5,177 bases of DNA from Methanosarcinales archaeon (GTDB taxonomy: Archaea > Halobacteriota > Methanosarcinia > Methanosarcinales > Methanogasteraceae). Position numbers and translations under genes: made by a program. The notes below the pieces were generated by a model. It was not told the origin of the DNA, made no database searches, and worked only from the letters and a program-made list of their open reading frames with translations. Shown here in pieces: positions 1 through 4,590 of this stretch (its first letter is position 1; every line of letters begins with the position of its first letter). Location: assembly GCA_030666765.1 (NCBI GenBank), contig DAOUXE010000126.1:1-5177 (forward strand), written 5' to 3'.

Positions 1-2
1 AA

Positions 3-137
3 ATTGAGATAACTGGCACACTTGGGTTGATAGAGATTCTAAACGATCTTGAGATACTGAGTAAAAAAGAGAAGGCTATAATTTGCAGGACTTTAAGGAG
101 CAAAGGGTTCAGAATGCCCGGTGACTACAAATGCTGA
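3..137 (+). CDS. C-terminal end of a probable PIN-like (DUF3368) protein, 5' part outside window
   Basis: An open frame runs in from the left edge and stops at TGA 135-137, giving 44 residues. It includes ITGTLGLIEIL and ends TLRSKGFRMPGDYKC. The G-T-L-G motif, a helical stretch and then an L-R-S/x-G-F-R ending are typical of the C-terminus of DUF3368 proteins. These are PIN-fold relatives often found as the nuclease half of toxin-antitoxin pairs. The acidic active-site residues would lie in the missing upstream part, so activity cannot be judged, and neither start nor partner gene is visible. The stop lies only four bases from the end of the convergent minus-strand gene. The assignment rests on a short tail and is moderate; that the frame is coding is more secure. 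Confidence 0.5.
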   Translation: MEITGTLGLIEILNDLEILSKKEKAIICRTLRSKGFRMPGDYKC

Positions 138-141
138 TTTA

Positions 142-501
142 TCACTCCCGACCCCCTGCCGACAGAATCGAATCAGCACTCACAATATACCGCACCATCT
201 CCACCAGCTCTTCCGGATCCAGATTCTCCGCAGGATTCCGGACAACATACAGCTCAGGATCGCTTGCAGCATTCATCACCACATAGAGGAAATAGTCTTC
301 CCCGAACCTCAATGCCTTCCACCATTCATTCTGTGTCAGCGCAACAGCCCCGACCCCTGCCCGTGCCTTGACCTCGATGTACCGATTCACACCATCTTTA
401 TCAGCCGAACGTAAATCAAAGCCGAGATTATCAGTTGAAGCATCCTCGGGAACGCGACCTTCTTTTCCCTCGTAACGCATAGCCACCTCCATTCCGATCA
501 T
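142..501 (-). CDS. DUF3883 domain protein, probable severed C-terminus of a large helicase
   Basis: This 119-residue protein is almost entirely one DUF3883 domain: NLGFDLRS (about 26-33), RYIEVKARAG (40-49), LTQNEWWKALRFG (55-67) and YFLYVV (70-75). The E-V-K triad and preceding D fit the PD-(D/E)XK-like fold proposed for this domain. In archaea and bacteria DUF3883 usually sits at the C-terminus of a much longer SNF2/DEAD-type helicase, often near restriction or defence genes. No helicase domains lie upstream here. The frame stays open for 16 codons before this ATG, back to TAA 550-552 inside the end of sufC, and reads family-like (DDEIE-MIGMEVAM) but has no ATG, GTG or TTG. That suggests an N-terminal truncation. 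ATG 501 has a weak ribosome binding site; ATG 480 is preceded by GGAGG at close spacing. It could be a functional single-domain protein or a relic. Confidence 0.7.
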   Translation of the reverse strand: MIGMEVAMRYEGKEGRVPEDASTDNLGFDLRSADKDGVNRYIEVKARAGVGAVALTQNEWWKALRFGEDYFLYVVMNAASDPELYVVRNPAENLDPEELVEMVRYIVSADSILSAGGRE

Positions 502-529
502 CTCGATCTCGTCATCGTGACTTATAGAC

Positions 530-1279
530 TCACGACATCTGACACTCCCTTATACATTTCTCATAACCCCCCTCCGATACCTGCCTGATGATCTGATCCG
601 GCTTTCCAGAGCACCCGATCCTGCCGCCGAGCATCACATGCGCCCAGTCCACACCCACATAGTCGGTGATCGTTGCAAGGTGCGTGATGATAAGCCCGGA
701 TGCGGTCCGCCTGCTTGGAAGCTCCTGCCTGCGCAGGAGTTTGCCAATCATCCCGCCGATTAACTCCATGTTCTCAATGTCAACGCCGGAATCAGGCTCA
801 TCCAGCATCACAAAATCCGGATCCTGCGCCATCAGTTGCAGTATCTCGGACCGTTTGATCTCGCCTCCCGAGAACCCGGCGTTCACGTCCCGCTCCAAGA
901 ATTCCTCTGTGAAATGCAGTTCTTTTGCAAGAATACGTGTCTCATCGGTTACCTCACCGGATTTATCTCCGCGGCAGAGGTTCACCATCTCCCCAAGCCT
1001 GATGCCGCGTATAACCGGCGGGTTCTGAAACGCAATCCCCATCCCGAGTTTCACGCGCTCAGCGGTCGTCAGGTTGGTGACATCCTCACCATTGAAGACG
1101 ATCCTGCCGCCAGTCACCCGGTATCTCGGAAACCCGAGTATGCCAAGCAAGAGCGATGTCTTTCCGGATCCGTTCGGACCCAACAGGACATGACACTCGC
1201 CCTTCTCGATTATTAGGTCAAGACCTTTGAGCACAGGTCGTCCATCAACCTCAAGGTTCAGGTTTTCTATTTCGAGCAT
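530..1279 (-). CDS. sufC: SufC, Fe-S cluster assembly ABC-type ATPase
   Basis: This is the cytoplasmic ATPase of the SUF iron-sulfur assembly machine; SufC normally binds SufB (and SufD) and drives conformational change in the scaffold. All ABC motifs are present in the 249 residues: Walker A GPNGSGKT (34-41), Q-loop AFQNP (Q85), signature FSGGEIKRSE (136-145), Walker B DFVMLDEP (155-162), D-loop SGVD (164-167) and switch histidine H200. The FSGGE-x-KR-x-E signature and DEPDSGVD are hallmarks of SufC rather than a transporter ATPase. The length is normal. The start is supported by a GGAGTGATC ribosome binding site that overlaps the stop of the upstream rubredoxin-like gene, six bases away, so the two are probably translationally coupled. 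The usual downstream partner sufB/sufD is absent; a DUF3883 fragment follows instead. SufB may be encoded elsewhere. Confidence 0.93.
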   Translation of the reverse strand: MLEIENLNLEVDGRPVLKGLDLIIEKGECHVLLGPNGSGKTSLLLGILGFPRYRVTGGRIVFNGEDVTNLTTAERVKLGMGIAFQNPPVIRGIRLGEMVNLCRGDKSGEVTDETRILAKELHFTEEFLERDVNAGFSGGEIKRSEILQLMAQDPDFVMLDEPDSGVDIENMELIGGMIGKLLRRQELPSRRTASGLIITHLATITDYVGVDWAHVMLGGRIGCSGKPDQIIRQVSEGGYEKCIRECQMS

Positions 1280-1283
1280 GTTT

Positions 1284-1292
1284 GATCACTCC
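1284..1292 (-). promoter_or_regulatory. sufC ribosome binding site overlapping the upstream stop
   Basis: Read on the minus strand, GGAGTGATC lies four bases before the sufC ATG (nine counted from the GGAG core). It closely matches the archaeal anti-Shine-Dalgarno complement. It contains the TGA stop (1288-1286) of the rubredoxin-like gene, so termination of one frame delivers the ribosome onto the start signal of the next. Confidence 0.7.
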
Positions 1293-1396
1293 TTGATCTT
1301 CTCGAACGTTTTCTTGTGCTTGCAGACCTGACACTCATCCGGAGCCGCATCTGCAACGGTAACGTATCCGCAGTTCGTACATCGATATTCCGCCAT
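1286..1396 (-). CDS. Small rubredoxin-like zinc-ribbon protein, 36 residues
   Basis: The protein starts MAEYRCTNCGYV and ends ECQVCKHKKTFEKIKE. It has two CxxC knuckles (C6-C9 and C22-C25) and the spacing and closing F-E-K-I pattern of the rubredoxin-like domain found at the C-terminus of rubrerythrins. Such a domain binds one Fe or Zn through four cysteines and is expected in the cytoplasm, either as a small electron carrier or as a structural zinc ribbon. It is shorter than classical rubredoxin (about 52 residues) and lacks most of its aromatic core. The start is well supported: AGGAGG lies eight bases upstream of the ATG. It is the first gene of the transcript and is followed after six bases by sufC. 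A role in iron or redox supply to SUF is inferred from position only. A longer overlapping frame on this strand is a shadow. Confidence 0.82.
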   Translation of the reverse strand: MAEYRCTNCGYVTVADAAPDECQVCKHKKTFEKIKE

Positions 1397-1482
1397 GACT
1401 TGTGCCTCCTTTCGCCATCTTTGTTAGAGCGTTTGTGGCATCCGTGTAATGTCACGCACACTGTGAGGATGTTGCCGTTGTT

Positions 1483-1500
1483 CCATATATTTCTTTTGCA
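1483..1500 (-). promoter_or_regulatory. Probable promoter for the rubredoxin-like gene and sufC
   Basis: On the minus strand this reads TGCAAAAGAAATATATGG: an A-rich BRE-like segment followed by a TATA-like box centred near 1488. Transcription would be expected to start about 25 bases further on, near 1462, leaving a leader of roughly 65 bases before the ATG at 1396. No start site has been measured, so this is a pattern match. Confidence 0.42.
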
Positions 1501-1534
1501 GTGGTGCCAGTCCTTGCGGCGTGTTGGCAGGTAT

Positions 1535-1548
1535 TGCAATATATATGG
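1535..1548 (+). promoter_or_regulatory. Possible upstream promoter of the AIM24-family gene
   Basis: TGCAATATATATGG contains an ATATATAT box (1539-1546). It has the same wording as the oppositely oriented element at 1483-1500, so the region looks like two back-to-back promoters. The predicted start is near 1568, giving a leader of about 77 bases. Confidence 0.35.
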
Positions 1549-1604
1549 CAACATATCAATTTAAGATTATCTCACTGCAACGCGAGATACCAGAGACCCT
1601 CACG

Positions 1605-1612
1605 TTTATACA
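1605..1612 (+). promoter_or_regulatory. Alternative TATA box close to the AIM24-family gene
   Basis: TTTATACA would direct initiation near 1633, only about 12 bases before the ATG at 1645 and right at the ribosome binding site. It competes with the element at 1539-1546. The sequence does not show which is used. Confidence 0.35.
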
Positions 1613-1644
1613 TCTTGACAGCACATATCCAATCGGTGGTAACC

Positions 1645-2367
1645 ATGAGATATGAGATCACAGGGGATAACCTACAAATTGTCACGTTGCATATGGATGA
1701 AAACGAGATCGTTTACGCCGAAGCTGGCGCGATGAACCACATGAGCCCGAACATGCGGATGGAGGCAAAGATGAAAGGCGGTCTCTTTAGCGGGATCAAG
1801 AGGAAACTCAGTGGGGAATCTCTCTTTCTCACCGAATTCACACCTGCCGGGAGCAGCGGGTATGTGGCATTCGCAGGAAATGTTCCAGGGAGAATCAGAC
1901 CGATCGAACTGCACGGTACCGAGTTTCTTGCGCAGAAGGATGCGTTCCTCTGTGCTGAAAGCGGCGTTCATCTCGATATTGCGTTTACGAAGAAGCTCGG
2001 AGCAGGATTCTTTGGAGGAGAGGGTTTCATTCTTGAGAAATTCAGTGGAGACGGTACCGTATTCATACACGCGTGTGGAGACTTCATCGAGATGGATCTG
2101 GCAGATGGCGAGTCTGTGAAAGTCGATACAGGCTCGGTTGTGGGATTCGACGCCACTGTCGGGTACGACATCACGAGTGCTGGCGGGATTAAAACGTCGC
2201 TCTTCGGCGGGGAAGGGATATTCCTAACAACGCTGACCGGTCCGGGCCACATCATCCTGCAGTCGATGACAATAGCGAATCTCGCATCCGCGCTGCGGGC
2301 ATTCCTGCCAGCAGGCAGAACATCCGGTTCGACATCGAGCGGATTTGGAGGGCTTCTTAGGGACTGA
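1645..2367 (+). CDS. TIGR00266 / AIM24 family protein
   Basis: This 240-residue protein belongs to the TIGR00266 (AIM24, COG2013) family, widespread in archaea and bacteria, with no settled biochemical function and a beta-rich fold. The frame stays open for 48 codons upstream, but the start at ATG 1645 is chosen because GGTGG (1635-1639) precedes it and the family N-terminus (MRYEITGDNLQIVTL) begins there. Diagnostic stretches are YAEAGAMNHMSPN (24-36), LFGGEGIFLTTLTGPG (186-201) and a central GFFGGEGFILEKFSGDG (121-137). A G-E/S-G-x-F-L-x4-G-x-G unit occurs about three times (near 57-78, 125-145 and 188-208), matching the internal pseudo-repeat of the fold. The tail from about 223 is Gly/Ser-rich and probably disordered. 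There is no signal peptide or membrane segment, so it is likely cytoplasmic. The radical SAM gene follows on the same strand after 108 bases; co-transcription is possible. Confidence 0.87.
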   Translation: MRYEITGDNLQIVTLHMDENEIVYAEAGAMNHMSPNMRMEAKMKGGLFSGIKRKLSGESLFLTEFTPAGSSGYVAFAGNVPGRIRPIELHGTEFLAQKDAFLCAESGVHLDIAFTKKLGAGFFGGEGFILEKFSGDGTVFIHACGDFIEMDLADGESVKVDTGSVVGFDATVGYDITSAGGIKTSLFGGEGIFLTTLTGPGHIILQSMTIANLASALRAFLPAGRTSGSTSSGFGGLLRD

Positions 2368-2444
2368 ACAGAGGGATCGCCATAGTCAGCAGTCCTCTGC
2401 ACCATTGTCCGCCACAGCCCACCTATTACAACATCGATCATAAT

Positions 2445-2452
2445 GTTTATCA
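2445..2452 (+). promoter_or_regulatory. Weak TATA-like box before the radical SAM gene
   Basis: GTTTATCA would place initiation near 2474, almost at the ATG at 2476, which would give a leaderless or nearly leaderless message. That would fit the lack of a strong ribosome binding site. It is a weak match, and the gene could instead be read through from the AIM24-family gene. Confidence 0.25.
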
Positions 2453-2475
2453 CAGAAGCGTCCGGAAGAGATGGT

Positions 2476-3666
2476 ATGATCATATTCTCAAAGGTACTGG
2501 CAGACCGCGCTACAGTCTGGGAGGCAATGCGTGCGAGGGAGCTTGCATGTGCAGAGGCGCCTGACGACTTAATCAGGTTCTCTTCCGAGGTTAAGCCCAT
2601 CATTATGTGGAACATCACGCGTGAGTGCAATCTCTCGTGCAAACACTGCTATATGGATGCAAGGTCGAAACATCCGGATGAATGGACGCTCGAAGAAGGA
2701 ATGCGTTTCATCGATGAGATGGCTTCGTTTGGCACACCGATGCTAATCGCAACCGGTGGAGAGCCTCTCATCAGCGAAAATTTCTTTCCTTTTGCATTCT
2801 ATGCGAAAGAGAAGGGTGTTCGCATGGTGGTATCCACAAACGGAACACTGATCACTCCGGAGGTGGCTGCGCTGCTGGCAGAGGCAGATATCAGGTATGT
2901 CGGGGTTAGCGTGGATGCCGCCAATGCAGAGATGCACGATTCGTTCCGCGGCGTAAAGGGGGCTTTTGACCGCGCTATGGAAGGGGTAAAGAACGCGCAG
3001 GAAGCAGGACTTAAAACAGGTCTGCGTATAACTATACACAAGGAAAACTGGCAGGAAGTTCCGAAACTGCTCGATCTATGCGTCGAGAAAGGGATACCAA
3101 GATTCTGCCTCTACCACCTCGTTCCGACCGGGCGTGGAAAAGGGATCATGGAGATGGACGTTACGAAGGAGCAGCGGACGCAGGTGCTTAAGTATCTCTA
3201 TGACAGTGCAATCGAACTTCAGGACAAGGAGATCGAGATATTAACGACAGATTCGCCGATGGATGGGGTTTACATACTTGAACGCCTGAAACGGGAAGAT
3301 CCAGAGCGGTTCGACAAGGTCAGGGAACTTCTTACGATTTCGGGTGGATGTTCGATCGGAAACAAGGTCGCGAATGTGGACTATCTTGGAAATGTAAATC
3401 CGTGCCATTTTACACCACAGATGACGGTGGGTAACGTCAAAGAGCGTTCATTTAATGAGATCTGGAACGAACATCCTGGAACACAACTGCTTGAGATTCG
3501 GGAGCGTAGGATGACACTTGCAGGCACATGCGGGCGGTGTGAGTACATGGATGTCTGCGGAGGTTGCCGCCAGAAGGCGTATTTCTACGGAGACGATTTC
3601 TATGGCGGAGATCCAACTTGTATCTACGATCCTGACAAGAAACGACTGGAATACGAGTTATTTTAG
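2476..3666 (+). CDS. Radical SAM/SPASM enzyme, AhbC/AhbD/NirJ-like
   Basis: This 396-residue enzyme uses S-adenosylmethionine and a [4Fe-4S] cluster to make a 5'-deoxyadenosyl radical. The cluster motif is CNLSCKHC (C51, C55, C58), followed by GGEP (94-97), STNGTLI (120-126) and VSVDA (144-148). A complete SPASM-type C-terminus is present: C292-x12-G-x4-C310, C352-x2-C355-x5-C361-x2-C364 (CGRCEYMDVCGGC) and C382. This suggests one or two auxiliary [4Fe-4S] clusters. The ending CGGCRQKAYFYGDDFYGGDPTC resembles the heme-pathway enzymes AhbC and AhbD and the heme d1 enzyme NirJ. Related enzymes also mature peptides, so the substrate is not proven. ATG 2476 is preferred over the upstream in-frame ATG 2443 because family members start MIxxSK-like and neither has a strong ribosome binding site. 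A cbiF relic directly downstream favours a tetrapyrrole substrate weakly. Confidence 0.85.
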   Translation: MIIFSKVLADRATVWEAMRARELACAEAPDDLIRFSSEVKPIIMWNITRECNLSCKHCYMDARSKHPDEWTLEEGMRFIDEMASFGTPMLIATGGEPLISENFFPFAFYAKEKGVRMVVSTNGTLITPEVAALLAEADIRYVGVSVDAANAEMHDSFRGVKGAFDRAMEGVKNAQEAGLKTGLRITIHKENWQEVPKLLDLCVEKGIPRFCLYHLVPTGRGKGIMEMDVTKEQRTQVLKYLYDSAIELQDKEIEILTTDSPMDGVYILERLKREDPERFDKVRELLTISGGCSIGNKVANVDYLGNVNPCHFTPQMTVGNVKERSFNEIWNEHPGTQLLEIRERRMTLAGTCGRCEYMDVCGGCRQKAYFYGDDFYGGDPTCIYDPDKKRLEYELF

Positions 3667-4190
3667 AATCGGCTGTGGGGGCGTATCTTTCACCAGCGCA
3701 GGTCTTGGCAATGCCGGACTGATCACAGCCAAAGGAAAGAGACCGATCAAAGACGCGAACAGGATCATATACCCAAGGTTCCTCGATCAATCCGGAGATG
3801 CTTGAGTTCTTGGATGGAAAGAAGATAAACATCCGGGATCTGAGTTTCGAAGAAGTTATAGCGTGAATCATCAAGGAAGTCGGCAGAAGAAGGACAGTTG
3901 TGAAACTGTACAACGGGAACCTTTCGTTCTTCGAGGGGCATCTGAGTATCTGCGTGCGCTCGCAGAACGCGCGATTCTGGTATATCAGCAGGTGAGTGCA
4001 CGAGTATGTGTCTTGATAACGCTCACGTTCACAAGGGCTACTCAAACTTGGAAGCAGGAGGCGGCAGCAGGGAGATGGAACGCAAAAGAAACTCCGTTTC
4101 AGCCATGACACACTATGGCAGGAATGTATTGATTATGAGACTGTCACGCCTCACGGTGCTGCGACAAGAAGTTACAATTGCAAGTTGTTA
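3662..4190 (+). pseudogene. cbiF: Decayed precorrin-4 C11-methyltransferase (CbiF/CobM) gene
   Basis: Three frames join into one recognisable tetrapyrrole methylase N-terminal half. Frame one (3662 to about 3772) reads VSFTSAGLGNAGLITAKGKR...IKDANRIIY, matching the family V-Y-F-V-G-A-G-P-G-D-x-E-L-I-T-V-K-G-K/R block. After Y, four bases (CCAA) replace a codon and the next frame continues GSSINPEMLEFLDGKKINI, matching Y-A-G-S-L-I-N-P-E-x-L. It then passes an in-frame TGA (3864-3866) to reach RRRTVVKLYNGNLSFF, the family T-V-V-R-L-H-T-G-D-P-S-L/F-Y region. A second frameshift near 3942 leads to GASEYLRALAERAILVYQQVSA, matching G-A-I-x-E-Q-L-R-x-L ... G-V-S-A. Beyond 4000 the match fades; a possible H-x-G-x4-x-I stretch lies near 4110-4160. 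Conserved residues of the SAM-binding G-P-G-D loop are also lost (GLGN). The intact enzyme would methylate C11 of the corrin ring in B12 synthesis. The right boundary is uncertain. Confidence 0.72.
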
Positions 4191-4246
4191 AAGAATCCAA
4201 AGTTTATAATACTAATTAATCCTCATTAAATATATTGTAACTCTTG
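4165..4246. repeat. Imperfect inverted repeat flanking an AT-rich promoter segment
   Basis: The left arm CAAGAAGTTACAAT (4165-4178) and right arm ATTGTAACTCTTG (4234-4246) are reverse complements apart from one extra A in the left arm. Eight consecutive pairs (GTTACAAT / ATTGTAAC) are perfect. The 55 bases between them hold the TATA boxes for the downstream RNA candidate. The repeat could be an operator, the end of a lost element or chance; AT richness makes short arms less surprising. Confidence 0.45.
4197..4210 (+). promoter_or_regulatory. Archaeal promoter for the intergenic RNA candidate
   Basis: CCAAAGTTTATAAT has an A-rich BRE-like hexamer followed by a good TATA box, TTTATAAT (4203-4210). 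Initiation is predicted near 4232. A second AT box at 4226-4235 (TTAAATATAT) would instead start transcription near 4257. No gene with a plausible start follows either within 200 bases. Confidence 0.5.
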
Positions 4247-4411
4247 GTACGTGGAACGGACAGATGGAACAGGTGAGGTTCCGGACAGTGGTGCTGAGAC
4301 TTGCACATATTCGCCAGGTATGGCGGTTAGCAAGACATAGTACACAAAATGTACTATCGAGAAATCGATCGGAAAGGCAGGGCAGTAGGCTCTGATTTTT
4401 TCTTATTTTTT
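4232..4411 (+). ncRNA. Candidate structured non-coding RNA
   Basis: Between a promoter and a T-rich terminator lies about 170 bases with no convincing ORF and dense potential for base pairing. Hairpin 1 pairs GGAAC (4266-4270) with GTTCC (4278-4282). Hairpin 2 is compound: CTTGC (4300-4304) pairs with GCAAG (4330-4334) and encloses CGCCA-GGTA-TGGCG (4312-4325). Hairpin 3 is ATAGTACA-CAAAA-TGTACTAT (4337-4357), eight perfect pairs. Hairpin 4 is ATCGA-GAAA-TCGAT (4356-4369), a five-pair stem capped by a GNRA tetraloop; it shares two bases with hairpin 3. CGGACAG occurs twice (4257-4263 and 4282-4288). The segment is richer in G and C than the AT-rich DNA on both sides, as is common for archaeal structured RNAs. 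I do not recognise a known family (not tRNA, SRP or RNase P). A cis-acting leader of the downstream gene is an alternative, although a separate promoter follows the terminator. Confidence 0.4.
4396..4411 (+). terminator. T-rich archaeal transcription terminator
   Basis: TTTTTTCTTATTTTTT holds two runs of six T on the non-template strand, the signal that stops archaeal RNA polymerase without requiring a hairpin. It lies 27 bases after the GAAA-capped hairpin and closes the RNA candidate. Confidence 0.6.
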
Positions 4412-4457
4412 GATGATAAAGCCTTATATGCTCCGGATGATTCGTTGCCGATAGACT

Positions 4458-4467
4458 TTTATATAAT
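4458..4467 (+). promoter_or_regulatory. Strong promoter for the short ORF and exported-protein gene
   Basis: TTTATATAAT is a near-consensus archaeal TATA box. The predicted start, about 25 bases downstream of its centre, is near 4487, just before the AAGGTGATC ribosome binding site of the 22-codon ORF at 4506. The exported-protein gene would then have a leader of about 100 bases. Confidence 0.6.
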
Positions 4468-4505
4468 AACGTGTGATGTAAACGTGGTCGAAGGTGATCT
4501 CCACA

Positions 4506-4574
4506 ATGATTGGTGGTGTGACTTTGGGAGACGATGCCATAACGCCTGTCGGTTATGGTGGATTAAAACAGTAG
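4506..4574 (+). CDS. Possible 22-residue leader peptide
   Basis: A short frame begins MIGGVTLGDDAITP and ends GYGGLKQ at TAG 4572-4574. Its case rests on signals: AAGGTGATC (4491-4499), essentially a perfect archaeal ribosome binding site, sits six bases before the ATG, and the promoter at 4458-4467 predicts a transcript start just upstream of it. The stop codon lies directly before the AAGGTGA site of the next gene, so translation of the two may be coupled. A hairpin, CCATAAC (4537-4543) pairing with GTTATGG (4552-4558), lies inside the frame. The peptide is glycine-rich and uncharged apart from two Asp and one Lys, with no known match. It may be a leader peptide, a small protein or a chance ORF; a longer overlapping frame from 4349 has no such signals. 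Confidence 0.42.
   Translation: MIGGVTLGDDAITPVGYGGLKQ
4535..4560 (+). promoter_or_regulatory. Hairpin in the leader of the exported-protein gene
   Basis: CCATAAC (4537-4543) and GTTATGG (4552-4558) form seven perfect pairs around an eight-base loop, extendable by two G-U pairs on the outside. It lies within the short ORF and 16 bases upstream of the AAGGTGA ribosome binding site at 4576-4582. There is no T run after it, so it is more likely to affect translation or RNA stability than to terminate. Confidence 0.4.
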
Positions 4575-4590
4575 GAAGGTGAATAGAAAA

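Noticed and set aside
836..1216. Plus-strand frames of 120-126 codons opposite sufC
   Set aside because: They lie antisense to a fully supported ABC ATPase, have no ribosome binding site and show no domain.
1267..1554. A 95-codon minus-strand frame covering the rubredoxin-like gene
   Set aside because: It is an out-of-frame shadow rich in Arg, Ser and Lys, with no domain; the 36-residue frame has four paired cysteines and an AGGAGG site.
2369..2399. CAGAGG / CCTCTG hairpin just after the AIM24-family stop as a terminator
   Set aside because: Six pairs around a 19-base loop with no T run; too weak to call, and archaeal termination depends on T-rich sequence.
3518..3805. The 95-codon plus-strand frame beginning within the radical SAM gene
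   Set aside because: Its first half is a shadow of the radical SAM coding sequence; only the part after about 3662 is meaningful, and that is the first segment of the cbiF relic.
4006..4191. A 61-codon frame containing LDNAHVHKG, briefly considered as a transposase (DDE) fragment
   Set aside because: Only the D-N-x-x-x-H resemblance supports it; the rest does not follow any transposase family, and the region is better explained as the fading end of the cbiF relic.
4490..4560. Possible fluoride-type or other known riboswitch suggested by GGTGATC and CCATAACGCC
   Set aside because: The order and spacing do not match the fluoride consensus; GGTGATC is better read as a ribosome binding site for the short ORF.
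4349..4582. A 77-codon plus-strand frame starting MYYREIDRKGR
   Set aside because: It starts inside a perfect hairpin, runs through the T-rich terminator and the strong TATA box, has no ribosome binding site and resembles no family.
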